DNA of 64,000 nt from the NCBI RefSeq assembly GCF_963678635.1, contig NC_087064.1, forward strand, positions 9,711,671 to 9,775,670. Direction: 5' to 3'. The position numbers and the translations under genes were made by a program. Origin of the DNA: Symsagittifera roscoffensis (taxonomy: Eukaryota; Xenacoelomorpha; Acoela; Convolutidae). The notes beneath the pieces were generated by a model. It ran no database searches and had not been told where the DNA came from. It saw only the letters and a program-made list of their open reading frames with translations. Of the stretch, positions 25,054 to 35,303 are shown in pieces. Positions within the stretch are counted from its first letter, which is position 1, and each line of letters begins with the position of its first letter.

Positions 25054-25275
25054 AAAGACTTTTTTCCCTAATACTGGGCTATGACAAAATAAAAAATAAA
25101 AACAGCACTAAGCGCGACAAGTCGCGAATTTATCCTTTTAAAAAAAGGAACATGAAGAGTTCAAATTAAAATCCGTCAGTTTGTTGAATAACAGTGTTTC
25201 TAGATGTTTTTTCACAGTTGATGGATTCTGCAACAGGTTGATCCCCTTTCCTGAAACATAGTTCGCGTTCTCCAC
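22398..25275 (+). repeat. Array unit 6 (2878 bp), with internal deletion
   Basis: Shortest of the inner units because about 120 bp are deleted at 24717 (GACAATGGGG joined to CAAAGCTG), removing most of the - strand RT C-terminal fragment. It also has ATCGCAAACATT in the integrase core and GCGCATCAAC near 22460. Confidence 0.85.
24913..25052. repeat. (ACT)n tract, unit 6
   Basis: About 140 bp, with paired TTC interruptions. Confidence 0.9.
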
Positions 25276-27938
25276 GAAAAGAGGTGTTGATGGCGCTACA
25301 TGCTGCTCACCAAGGTGTTTCGTGGATGCTGTCCAGAGCGCACCAACTCGTATTCTGGCCGCGCATGTCGGCAGACATTAATAGAACACGGTAAGGATGC
25401 CAAGATTGCAATCGAAATGCGCCGTCACAGGCACCACCCCATCCGTCTAATGTATGCCCGGTCACTGCGACCCCATTCGAAGCTATTTCTGCTGATTTAT
25501 TTGAGCATCGGGGACATAACTATTTGGTGTTAGGAGACCGCTTGTCCGGTATGACAAAAAATTACAACACTAACAGCAGCACGGAATTATCTGGAACGGC
25601 GGCTCTAGTGGCGTGCCTGAAGTCCCTATTCGCGACGTTTGGTGTGTGTCAGGACCTGTCAAGTGGCGTGGGGAGGGGGGAGAATTCAACTCGTCTGTGC
25701 CATGGGAATGCTTGACAACGTGTTGTGTGCGACATCGTCTCACGTCTGCATACTTCTCACAATCAAACGGCAGGGCGGAAGTAGCCGTTAAACAAGCGAA
25801 TAGAACGCTCATGGCAAACATTGGTCCAAACGGGTCACTCAACACTGACAAACTACTGAAGGCCATGTTAGCCATTCGCAACAAGCCTGACGCTGATAGT
25901 TAGATGTACCCCGCTCAGATACTGTTCAGACGACCACTGAAGGACTCTTTTGCATTTGCAATACAGCAGGACAGGTTCACGCAACACCTTGTCCGTTCCG
26001 TTTGGCGGGATGCCTGGAAAGAGAAGGAATCGGCTCTACGTTCTCGCTGCGTGCAGACGCTAGAGAACCTTCACCAAGGTGCTCGATCATTAGAGCCACT
26101 GAGGGTCGGTGAGAGGGCGTTTGTGTAGAATCATATTAGGTAGTCATGCTAGGAATTGGGATCGGTCAGGTGTAGTGGTTGAGGTACGAGCCAACGAACA
26201 GTACGTGAATAAAATAGACGGGTCTAGTAGAACGACACAGGAATTGTCGGTTTCTTAGGAGGTATAGAATGCCCCAGTCCTTCCTGGTGGGGGTGCCACG
26301 ATCTTCCAATGGTCAATTTGCAGGCTACAGTTTACCGCAGTTGCCTGAGTTTACCCCCACTGATGGAACAAAGGTAGTTGAGTTACCGGTAGAGCATTCA
26401 GGACAAGAAGGTGCGGAGGAGCCGATGCCGCTTACAGTAGATACGACGTCCGATCAGTTACCAGGGGTGCTACCGGAATCGACATTGGGGACGCCGAGGG
26501 ACACCGGGGACAAATTGAAGCCTCTAGTGGTGGCGTAAGATCGGCCAGTAGAGAACGGGGAACGAAGGCCAGGTTGGGTTATCGGCAGATTCTGGTAACT
26601 GGGTTGCGTTGTAGCTTGCGGCGATAGAGGTATATGCAGTCTCTGGCTCGGGGGATGTAGAGATATGGCCTGTGTGTATTAAAAGTTCCTTTTAACATGT
26701 AAATTAAATGTTTGTTTTATTTCAGATATTGCGTGAAGCATTGTTTGAATTGATGTTTTATTCAACGAGGAGTTTTCTTCACTAGCCTTCATAATTATTG
26801 TAATCATTCTTCATTTAGACATCACTTGAATTTTTGTTTTCTTGGTTTTTTGCTTAAAGACTTTAATCAGCCCGAATGACTTCGCAGGTTTTTTATTGCC
26901 TATGTGACATAATTTCGATTCGTTTCAAGAAAAACAAAGTTCTCATACTTTTTTCTGGATGAAATTAAATGCTGAAAAAACTCGGCTTTTTTTCTGCTTT
27001 TTCATTTTTCTATTTTCCTTCTCTTTCGGCGCAATAGATTTGGCCTATATTATAGTGGTTTAAAGGCCACATTGCGTTTTTCGACGAGCGAAAAAATTTT
27101 CAGTGTGTGCCTGTATATGTTTTGAGGATGAGGGGAACTTATTAACTCAAGTATCGTTGATTTTTTTTCGGCTGAAAGGATTTCTGACAAGGTATTTGTC
27201 GGCGTTGTTACTGTTTGGTAAATTTTCTTCGGTTGTTTATGTTACATTTCATTGTCTAAGCATGTTTTTTTTTATTTGAAAACTAGTCTTATTGTTTTGA
27301 TAGATCTACTTTTTTCATTACTTTTAATTTTTTCTAATTTAGCCGCTTTCCTGATTTGTATCGCAAGTTATACGAAGATCAGCTTCGCCTCTGTGTATAA
27401 GTTAATTGTTTTTTAGATAATCAAAACTAGATTATATTCAAAATCAAAATTGGTAAGTTACCAAAAGACTATAAAATGCCAATTCAAATGTCAGGGATTG
27501 TTAAAAAGTCTGGAATGATCAAGGAGTCTGGAGTTGATATGTGCCGCGGAATTGAGGTAAGATGAGTTGGAGAATGGAGTCATTAGTGACAATGGGGTTG
27601 TTCAGGTGTCTGGGACGGTTGCTTCTTTGGCACGCTCTATCGACTCTCTCACAATGGCTGCATTGCCAATCTGGACGGCTAACGACAGCCGCTGTCTGAG
27701 GAAAGTCCCAGCTCTTTTGTCATCGGTTTCCGCGATAATGTTGCGGCAAAGCTGTTTCAGAAAGTCGGTTCCGAGGCCGCCGGGGTGTTCGACTGCAACA
27801 GGCTGGAAAATGTAGTTTCTGGTCAGGCTCTCGTACTTCATTCGCTTTGCTTCTTCTTCTAAGTTAATTTGAAAAAAGGTCAAGACATGATAACTATTCT
27901 GAAGTAAGCTCCAGCAAGGTAATCAATAATAATACTTT

Positions 27939-27988
<50 letters not shown>

Positions 27989-27989
27989 G

Positions 27990-28022
<33 letters not shown>

Positions 28023-28030
28023 TACTACTT

Positions 28031-28065
<35 letters not shown>

Positions 28066-28298
28066 GCTACTACTAAAAGACTTTATTCCCTGATAATGGG
28101 CAATGACAAAATAAAAAATAAAAACAGCACTAAGCGCGACAAGTCGCTCATTTACCCTTTTAAAGAAAAAGAACATGAAGAGTTCAAATTAAAATCCGTC
28201 AGTTTGTTGAATAACAGTGTTTCTAGATGTTTTTTCACAGTTGATGGATTCTGCAACAGGTTGATTCCCTTTCCTGAAACATAGTTCGCGTTCTCCAC
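25276..28298 (+). repeat. Array unit 7 (3023 bp), joined to the full LINE
   Basis: The rightmost unit continues without a break into the rest of the LINE at 28299. It has many private substitutions on its right side: a 9-bp deletion in the RT fragment near 27768, AATACTTTTACT at the start of the microsatellite, CTACTGCTAC near its end, and AAAGAAAAAGAAC in the LINE 3' region. These fit an end unit that takes little part in exchange. Confidence 0.85.
27932..28075. repeat. (ACT)n tract, unit 7: 3' tail of the LINE
   Basis: About 144 bp with TTT, AGT and GCT interruptions. Directly followed (on + coordinates) by the LINE 3' UTR and C-terminal coding region. Confidence 0.9.
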
Positions 28299-28782
28299 AG
28301 TCCGATAAAAATAGCTTCCCCATGTGGTGATCTTGCGGACTTTCGGTAGCGCGAACACAGTTGCATCGCTGGACCGATTACCCGCTCGTAAATAATAAAA
28401 AGAAACATGATTAAAAAAATTAAAATCATAATGGTTTTGCAGAAGTTTACTGAAAAGAACAAAGTCGTTCAGGATAATTTGATAGCAAATGGGTAAAATA
28501 CGTAAAATCAAAAGAGCAGCAACATAATTATCTCTCATCTCCATTTTGCAGCTTTCTTGTGAAGTTTTTCCATTTTTTGAGCAAAGTCACATATGGGTTC
28601 CAGACACATGAGTTATACAAAAGAATACTTTGAACACAGGCAACATACACAGATAATTTCGTCTTTACCGGGGCGCTAAAAGGAACAGTCCGTTTGATAT
28701 AATAAAAGCTCCGCATGCTTTTGCCCAATTTAGTATTGATATGGTTGTTCCAATTAAGGTCTGGACATAAATTGACACCCAA
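28152..28782 (-). pseudogene. LINE ORF2 C-terminal region
   Basis: Two overlapping frames hold the segment after RT. The first is WNNHINTKLGKSMRSFYYIK and ACVQSILLYNSCVW (28782-28528), typical of the thumb and connection of CR1/jockey RTs. The second is ALPKVRKITTWGSYFYRTVE and NLLQNPSTVKKHLETLLF (28544-28152), the usual C-terminal end. A frameshift lies near 28540. The final part is what each array unit carries. Confidence 0.65.
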
Positions 28783-28804
28783 ATCTTTAACCGAACCCAG
28801 ATCT

Positions 28805-30800
28805 TTAAATCTTTATGGCAGTATCATTAAGAAAAAACTGACTGTTTGTGACGTTTGTGAGTAACACAGTTTTGCTGGGATGAAAAATTAAACCTTTATA
28901 CTTGACCCAACTTGCAACTGAGTTAATATCATTTTGGAATAACTCGTGACTAAACTTTGAGAAAAGCTTTAAATCGTCTGCAAAAAGGTAACAACTTGAC
29001 GACTTCACACAATCAGGTAAATCATTAATAAAAATTAAAATTAACAAAGGGCCCAAAATACTGCCCTGTGGTACACCACTGGGAACAGCAGTACCGGACG
29101 AAAGATAAGTATTTATGCCGACTCTCTGAGTGCTACCTGAAAGATACGAAGAAAGTAACTCAAAAAACGCATCATTGAAACCAAAAGCGCGTAGTTTGAA
29201 TAACAATTTTTGAACATCAAAATAAACAGAATTATAATCAATATTACCATCACAAGAGCTGTACACTTTATCAATGTAGTCTAATAGCAGAGTAAACGTA
29301 CTGCGCCGGCATCTAAGACCGTGCTGTGCATTTGAGAGCTCGTCACGAACACGGTTGTATACAAAATTAAAGAGGATCTTCTCTAGAACGAGAGACAATC
29401 GGGGTAAAATACTAATGCCTTTGTAGTTACACACATCAATTTTACTGCCAGATTTGAAAAAAGGTATAACATGAGCTTGTTTCCAAATATTTGGCCAGAG
29501 ACGCGTAGAAACAATGCAAGTAAAAAGAACGTAAACAAGCTGCGCTAAAATATTGGCACAGTTTCTAATAATGAAAGGGGGGATACCATCAGCTGCAACC
29601 GAGGCAGTGTCCGGAATTTTCTTTAAAAGCAGTTCAACATCACTGGAACTAAAATTGACTGCATCTAATTTAATACAAGTGTCTTCGCTCACTTCAGGAA
29701 TCGGCGTAAAAAACCACTCCTGTTGAAAAACCGAAGATAAAAACGTATTGAATAAATTTGCTTTGCTATGGTCGTTTGACGCTTTTACTGACGTGTAAGT
29801 AATTTCAGCAGGTAGCATACCACCACCAGATAAATTTTTAGGAAGTTTGTAACAATTATTTGTATCAAGAGTTTCGAAAATAGATATTAATGTTAATTTG
29901 TTATGGTCAACGGACTCCATAAGGGTAGCCTGCAAATCACCAAGCTTGTGAGAGCTAAGTAACCCAACAGACTCTAACCGTCTCTTCTCAGTAGCAACCA
30001 TATTAGTGACGTGAACAGAGTGGCTAGAAAAATAAAACGGTAAAAGCTGCCTTTTCTTGTGCTTGACATTAACAGACATGTAAACTGCATTTATTAGGAT
30101 TTTGTACCAACTATCAAAAAAAGGTTGAGCATCCATTTGATAATAGTACAAAAGAAAATTGTTGAAATAAATCAGACCAAGGTCACAATTAGAAAGATTA
30201 AAACTGCCTTTAGAGTAAACGGGAACATCGCAGGAACTGGATTCCCGTTCGTTGTAATTATTGTGAATGTTGATAGAAATTGGATAATGATCCGAACAAA
30301 AAGTGCTGTAAAGGAGAAATACAGAGCAAACATTTGGACAGTTAGTAACAAAAATGTCTAAAATTTTGCCGTTAATATGAGTACTGTTCTCGACTATCTG
30401 AAGGCCATTAAACTGTTCAAATAAATCAATGATTGAATTTGAATAGTCTGAAAGCGGTATAAGACGTCCAACAGATATCTGGGGAATTAAAGTCGCCGCA
30501 AATACAAATAACGCCATCAGGATGCCTAGCAGCAAATCTACTAGTATATGATAAAATACACGAGTTGAGCACATTACTCTGAATGCGGTACTCGGAAGAA
30601 ACTGGTGGGTTGTAAATAGTAACAAAAAGCAAAGGGGGGTCGGAGTTGATAATACAACTACAAGCAAAATCGTAATCAGCGCTAGTAAAATCGTAAGCGG
30701 AATACTGGGAACAAGATTTGTACACAATTGCAACTCCGCCATGATTACCATTTTGCCTATTGTTTTGTGATATAACAGCATAACCACAGTCAGGAAGGAT
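28805..30800 (-). pseudogene. LINE ORF2: endonuclease and reverse transcriptase
   Basis: The apurinic-type endonuclease is split between two frames: VTIYNPPVSSEYRI and ICICGDFNSPDICW (30725-30426) and, in the main frame, FCSDHYPISINI with the catalytic Asp-His pair. The main frame then carries RT blocks: AADGIPPFIIRN, WKQAHVIPFFKSGS, YKGISILPRLSLVLEKI, AQHGLRCRRSTFTLLLDYID, PSGVPQGSILGPLLILIFIN and the catalytic YLFADDLKLF (about 28972-28994). At about 29215 the expected 'FDVQKAFDxVPHxLL' region reads FDVQKLLFKL, so around ten codons with the first catalytic Asp block are deleted. The enzyme would nick target DNA and reverse-transcribe LINE RNA. This copy cannot. Confidence 0.75.
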
Positions 30801-30803
30801 ATT

Positions 30804-30866
30804 ATTGCCCGCGGTCCCTTATTGTTAAATTTTCGAAGATTGGACAGCTAGGAAATGCTTGACAAA
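30804..30866. repeat. Left arm of 63-bp inverted repeat
   Basis: Pairs with 31062-31124 with one mismatch. It is the LINE's ORF1-ORF2 junction in the normal (-) direction, directly continuous with ORF2 below 30804. Confidence 0.85.
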
Positions 30867-31080
30867 AGGATATAAACTTCGGAATTATGATTACCCAGTC
30901 TTTATTAACAAACCGCTGTCAAAAGAAGAAGTTTTTTTGGAAAAGCGTGTTTTGAAAAAACGCAGCGAGCTCATGCAAAATGGAACTCCTAAAGCTGAGC
31001 TAAAAATCATAAATCTGAAGCTTTTCCATAACAATGTAAAAATTATTATCCAGTCAAAACGTTTGTCAAGCATTTCCTAG
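30867..31080 (+). pseudogene. LINE ORF1 C-terminal part in inverted orientation
   Basis: Read on the + strand, opposite to the rest of the LINE, the frame contains VFINKPLSKEEVFLEKRVLK and LMQNGTPKAELKIINLKL, which resembles the C-terminal domain of LINE ORF1 proteins (conserved Lys/Arg-rich helix, then a 'GTP..xIkI.n.kl' block). It ends with TAG at 31078, inside the right arm. It was flipped relative to the ORF1 middle part at 31154-31342. Confidence 0.5.
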
Positions 31081-31124
31081 CTGTCCAATCTTGGAAAATT
31101 TAACAATAAGGGACCGCGGGCAAT
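31062..31124. repeat. Right arm of 63-bp inverted repeat
   Basis: Reverse complement of 30804-30866 apart from one base. It follows the inverted ORF1 end and stops sharply after GGGCAAT. Confidence 0.85.
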
Positions 31125-31153
31125 CCGATGAGGGACCAAGCCGTTTTACCAGA

Positions 31154-31342
31154 TTAATGTTGTTTTTTTCCCCATTCACCGAGTGTTTCTAGAAAATTCT
31201 TTAAATGTTCTTCATCGTGTTCCAAAAGCTTTGAATTGGACAAGTCTTTAGGTTCAGGTATACCCTGATTTCTAATTTCATTTCGTTTATCAATGCTGTC
31301 CATATTATGAATCAATACAGGTGATTTGTTGGGCCAGTTCAC
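31154..31342 (-). pseudogene. LINE ORF1 middle part
   Basis: The 62-codon frame contains DKRNEIRNQGIPEPKD and EHDEEHLKNFLETLGE, matching the start of the RRM-like domain in LINE ORF1s (compare LRIKGIAES at the left edge of the window). It stops where the inverted block begins. The 145 bases up to the LTR at 31487 hold no clear motif. Confidence 0.45.
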
Positions 31343-31808
31343 TCGTACCTTTCTCCAGTCTAGTTGCTCATGCCTTTTCAGTCAGGACCAGTTTTTCAAA
31401 ATGCATGCTGGAACTGTCCCTCATTCTCTATCAAGACTGAGACAAATCTACTCGTTTATGAATCTAAAGATTCCTAAATAAACCAATGTGACATTCGACC
31501 AGAATGGACAAAACTGCAGATTGGATGGAATCAAAATTTTAGCAGCTAACTTTCCGAATTGACGGTTTTAAGAGATTAACAACGTTATTGGGACGATTAG
31601 TTAAACGGTGAAGGTCAAGATATTCTGGTATTTTGAAATTTTAAAAATTCGAAGTGATGACGTTATAATTCTGAGAAACGTCAGAAACGCCCATTTTGGA
31701 AGAAAACCAGAACAAAATCAGAACAACAATAGTTGCGATAGCGATAACTACGAGAATTGTGATTGAAAAACCACAACGAAATGCAGAGTTAGCAGAGACC
31801 GCTCCGAG

Positions 31809-31840
31809 TTGCAACTATTGTGTCGCTACAATAGTTGCAA
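31809..31840. promoter_or_regulatory. Perfect 13-bp hairpin in U3
   Basis: TTGCAACTATTGT and its exact complement enclose GTCGCT. It is identical in the 3' LTR (53936-53967) although the LTRs differ by about 5%. A further ACAATAGTTGC half-site lies about 80 bp upstream. It could be a palindromic factor-binding site. Confidence 0.55.
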
Positions 31841-31956
31841 GGCCGTTCAGAACAACGGTGAAGGGTAGAAGACAGCCTTCCGGAAGGAAGATAAGGACGT
31901 TATTTCCCCGGATTCAGCCATCCGGAGGCGTCTCGGGAGTTGAACTGAAACTCTTT

Positions 31957-31964
31957 TATATAAA
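31957..31964 (+). promoter_or_regulatory. TATA box of the LTR promoter
   Basis: TATATAAA in a CTTTTATATAAACTT context, about 160 bp before the AATAAA signal. In the 3' LTR the same site is split by the Penelope-like element. Confidence 0.5.
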
Positions 31965-32412
31965 CTTTTAGCTTCCCGGTTATGTCTTGAATTGAATTTA
32001 ATTAACATTTGAATTCATTTTGCAAGGATGAGAAGCTAGGAGTTGGGGGAAAGGGTTGATCCATCTTCGATGGAGATGATGAATTTTTATCTACTGAACA
32101 AAAACAATAGTAAAATAAAAAGTAGTAGTAGCCCTGTTTTTATGAGTGACCTCTTGGTCTGGGTATACTGAGACCCAGCCATGAGCTCACTAATTTTGCA
32201 TGCAATTAATTTGATTTGACTGTTTTGACAGAAGCCGAAAGCAAAAACGTTTTTGTCGACCCGATGTTAGAAAGACCACCAAAAGAACTGGCTTTGGTAG
32301 AGACGGTAAAAAGCATTTAAAGCTCTGCTTAGACGTTGGCCAGTCGTCTTAGGACCTAGCTTTATTTTGCGTCGATATGTACTTCCGGGCGAATGTTACA
32401 TAGATGTTTTTG

Positions 32413-32427
32413 TGGCGCTCCTGGGTG
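32413..32427 (+). promoter_or_regulatory. Putative primer binding site
   Basis: TGGCGCTCCTGGGTG begins with the TGG expected for pairing with a tRNA CCA end, 12 bases after the LTR. The same 15 bases occur in copy 2 at 57639-57653, although the bases around them differ. I could not assign the tRNA. Confidence 0.55.
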
Positions 32428-32459
32428 TTATTCTTTTTTAACATCATGACCGGCAGAAA

Positions 32460-32501
32460 CGTTAACGAGCACTCCGCGCCGAGCGGATGCTCACATTAAC
32501 G
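32460..32501 (+). promoter_or_regulatory. Leader stem-loop after the PBS
   Basis: Two stacked stems: CGTTAA with TTAACG outside, and GAGCA-TCCGC with GCGGA-TGCTC inside (one bulged C), loop GCCGA. Its place just after the PBS is where packaging or dimerisation structures of retroelement RNA are often found. The role is inferred. Confidence 0.4.
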
Positions 32502-35303
32502 CCCTTAAAAGGCCAAAACCGCCGGGGCGGAAGGGTAGTTTTAACCTAGTTAAGACCGAAAACTCACGAACCAGGAAGGGTGGGAGAATCGGCCATCCCC
32601 TCGTTCCCTGAGAGGTCTGTGACCAAAAACACTCAAAGAAATATAAGAAACCAAACAAAAAGTAGTATAGTACCCAAGAAAAAGAAAAAAATAAAAAATA
32701 ACCGAAAAAAAAAACAAAAAAAGTACAAAAGTATAAAATCAGTAGAAATCATCGCCCCAGACAAGATGTGATACTACCCCCCCCCGTTTGTTGTTGATAG
32801 ATATAATGTTGTTACAGGCATTTATATCATTTAGGATCGTTACGATCAATTTTGTGGCCCGTTTGTGAGGCTTGTACTGTAGGGTGATTTGAGTATTTAA
32901 GCACGTTAGTGCTAAATTGCGCTCAATCCGGAAGGGTCTGCTGATTTGCGCTCAATTTGGAGGGGTCTTGGGAGAAGACTTATTCGCCAAGCAGTACAAG
33001 GAGCAACAAGAAGGGGCTCAACGACAACAGCAATCGACTGTTGGGTATCGTTAACAAATGTTGTATCCTTTTGATACAAAAATTAAGATAGTAATCTGTG
33101 GGGGGCTCGACAGTGCTGCACTGTAGTGACCCTTCACCGAACTGCAAATATCCGAGTTAAGCACCTTAATTCGGATATTGAACAAACCCGGAGGGGTATA
33201 TTATTACTAATATTATTACTTATATAGCCCATATTAATACTCCTATATCGTTTTTCAGTGAAAAAACAAAGAAAACAGACTGTTTTTTAGAGTCAAAATA
33301 GCGTTATTTTGATCCCCCCACAAATCGCGATTTTTGAAATATCGATATTTTTGAAACGGAAAAAAGCGCTAAATTAGTGTTTTACACCGTAATTGCACTA
33401 CTATAGGAGGTAGAATTGGTTAAGTTTAGTCCGGAAGTGGTTGGAACTATTTTGGTACCAAAAACCGAATTTTCGCGATTTTTGAGAAAACGGAACACTA
33501 TAAAATCAGAAAATCTTTTGAAATGTTTGAGTTAAGTCAGTAAAAATAGTTGTTCGGACAACGTCCACTAGTGAATCTACAGGTTCGAAAACCCGCTTCC
33601 CGAAAGCCTTCTGGTTACAGAGAAATCGAACTTAACGTGTTTGATTCAGTGGATTCATCAATCCGGAGGGGTCCAAATAGCATTTTTTTTTGTAAGTTTT
33701 TTCAACTATAGAGTTTTAGATCGGGTTTTTTGCATTGAACTAGAAGAGTATAGGCCTTCTGAGTTCGAATCAATAATTCTTAGGTCGAAAAGAACAGAAT
33801 TGCAGAAAAAGTTAGGCGGAACCTATAAGAGAGAAATTTCTTGTATTTAGAAAAAAGACATTTTAGTTAATAACTTTGGAACTACCGGACAGATCCAGTT
33901 AATATTGGTACCATTAGATCAGAAATTAGCTGAGCTTAATAATAGGAACAAATAGGAAAAAATAAACGTGAAAATTTTTTGAGATTGATTTAAGCAAATT
34001 CACCAATTCGGGAGTGTAGGCCCCTCACGTTATATAAAAAAATTTTTTTGGAAAGCCCTTACACCCCTACCAAAGGGTAGAAATGGTTGAATAAGGCAAT
34101 TTTACGCTGTTCTAGAAGAATAGGGAAGGCTAAAGGCACCAGAAAACCTTGATAGAGCCGAAATTAGGCTAGCGATAAGACCCTTCACCGTTAGTGTAAA
34201 TTGTCAAATAAGAGGCTCAACTTCAATCCGGAAGGGTCTAGGGAAGGTCCACATAACCTTCCTAGTTGATACAAACAGCATAATAGCCTCGAAGAACGTA
34301 TCCGGAGGGGTATAGGTTGAAAATCAAGGAAGTCTCTTGGAAGCTAATTTTACAAAACCGGAGGGGTCCCAATCAGGAGGGGTCCAAGTTTTTCCTGATT
34401 CGGAGGGGTCCCAAGCCGGAGGGGTCTTGTTTTCACAAAACCGGAGGGGTCCCAATCCGGAGGGGTCTCAATTTTGCCGATCCGGAGGGGCCCTTTTTTG
34501 CAAATCCGGTGGGGTACTGTTTTTGTCAACCCGGAGGGTTATTATTTTATTAAAGGACTTAGGCAAATAGATGAAAAGATAATAGTGAGGGGTAATAGGT
34601 TATTAAAAGACAGGCTAGGAACCAGTGACTGCACTGGTAAATTGCCTTTAAAAAAGACCAGACCAAAACAAAACAGGTCCAAACTCGGATATTCGCGACA
34701 CTAAGTCTAAATTAAAAAAGAGTGGTAACTCATTGGTGTGGATTGAAATCCAAAACTTTTTTGAGAAAAGTGACTGCCCTGAGGATTTTAGTAGGTCTAG
34801 CTCAGGCAGTCCGAAGGCAAATAGGTAACACAGTACTCCATGGGTGCAATAGACGCCCACTTGAGAAAATTACTGCCTTCAAGTTTTGTCTGTTTGGTGC
34901 AGCACCAAGCAGGGAAAGCTCTTTCTTTATAAAGCAAGTCCGACTATTGTACTGCGACCGACTAAATGTACAATACACATACGTTTTTCATGGAAATATT
35001 CTTATTTTGTTAGATCTAGTTTAGAATCAAAAGTTTGTGCTTGATTAGGTAGTGAATACACTATCTTTTAAATTGACTGATATCATCATACTGTGCGAGT
35101 TCTCAAGTCTTAAGACTAATAATCGATTATTGTGAATAAGTTATAAATACGCTGTGCCGTGATAACATACAAGGATTCGTGGTCACTATTTAATAGAAAC
35201 TTTTGGAATTTCTTGTGTTGTGTTTTTATTATCAGTAGTCAGATCAAAAGGACACTAACAATCGAACTGAGTGTATAGATAGTAAGAAGTGATTAAGTGA
35301 AAA
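32502..35303 (+). other. Long 5' leader of giant element
   Basis: About 2.8 kb with stops in all frames and no protein motif. It contains an A-rich stretch (32660-32730), a run of nine C (about 32775), and many copies of a short G-rich motif (CCGGAGGGGTCC). The last 300 bp before the first gag ATG are AT-rich. Confidence 0.5.
34355..34545 (+). repeat. Cluster of CCGGAGGGGTCC motifs
   Basis: Nine copies or near-copies in 190 bp, at irregular spacing (about 12-40 bp). Single copies lie upstream at about 32926, 32958, 33188, 33661, 34222 and 34300, and one in the LTR (about 31919; 54048 in the 3' LTR). The motif is G-rich in an AT-rich leader. Confidence 0.75.

Larger units (their letters stand above)
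7543..28298. repeat. Seven-unit tandem array of a composite 3-kb repeat
   Basis: Seven near-identical units run head to tail. Junctions lie at 10396/10397, 13374/13375, 16421/16422, 19425/19426, 22397/22398 and 25275/25276. Each unit reads: integrase part of family A, its C-terminal tail, polypurine tract and 3' LTR start, about 700 bp of AT-rich spacer, an RT C-terminal fragment on the - strand, an (ACT)n tract, and the 3' end of a LINE on the - strand. Every junction reads CTCCAC/GAAAAGAGG. The left parent (7541) reads ACGAGAAGAGG and the right parent (28291) reads CTCCACAGTCC. All junctions share the same breakpoint and the same G-to-A change, so one duplication with about 2 bp of microhomology was amplified, probably by unequal exchange. 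Confidence 0.9.
27932..31342 (-). mobile_element. CR1/jockey-type LINE, rearranged
   Basis: On the - strand the order is ORF1 middle part (31342-31154), an inverted block with the ORF1 end (30866-31062), ORF2 endonuclease (about 30800-30250), ORF2 RT (about 29750-28800), ORF2 C-terminus (28782-28152), 3' UTR with GGGAATAAAGTC near 28080, and a (TAG)n tail. LINEs of the CR1/L2 side often end in short tandem repeats rather than poly(A). Frameshifts in the endonuclease, a deletion at the first RT catalytic block and the inversion make it non-functional. Its last 370 bases are also present in array units 1-6. Confidence 0.75.
31487..32400 (+). repeat. 5' LTR of giant element
   Basis: 914 bp, TGTGACA at the start and TGTTACA at the end. 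A TATA box (TATATAAA, 31957-31964) and an AATAAA signal (32114-32119) are placed as expected for U3 and R. The 3' LTR lacks about 80 bp present here at about 31575-31655. A 13-bp perfect hairpin lies at 31809-31840. Confidence 0.85.

Noticed and set aside
10034-28075. Poly-Thr, poly-Val and poly-Ser reading frames across the (ACT)n tracts
   Set aside because: They are translations of a trinucleotide microsatellite that is the LINE 3' tail. No coding signal flanks them.
30804-31124. MITE or DNA transposon with 63-bp terminal inverted repeats
   Set aside because: Arms and interior are LINE sequence (ORF1 end and ORF1-ORF2 junction), and no target duplication is seen.
31696-31971. Small protein conserved between 31696-31971 and 53886-54098
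   Set aside because: Both are the same part of the two LTRs of one element, so similarity reflects common origin. It lies in U3 upstream of the TATA box.
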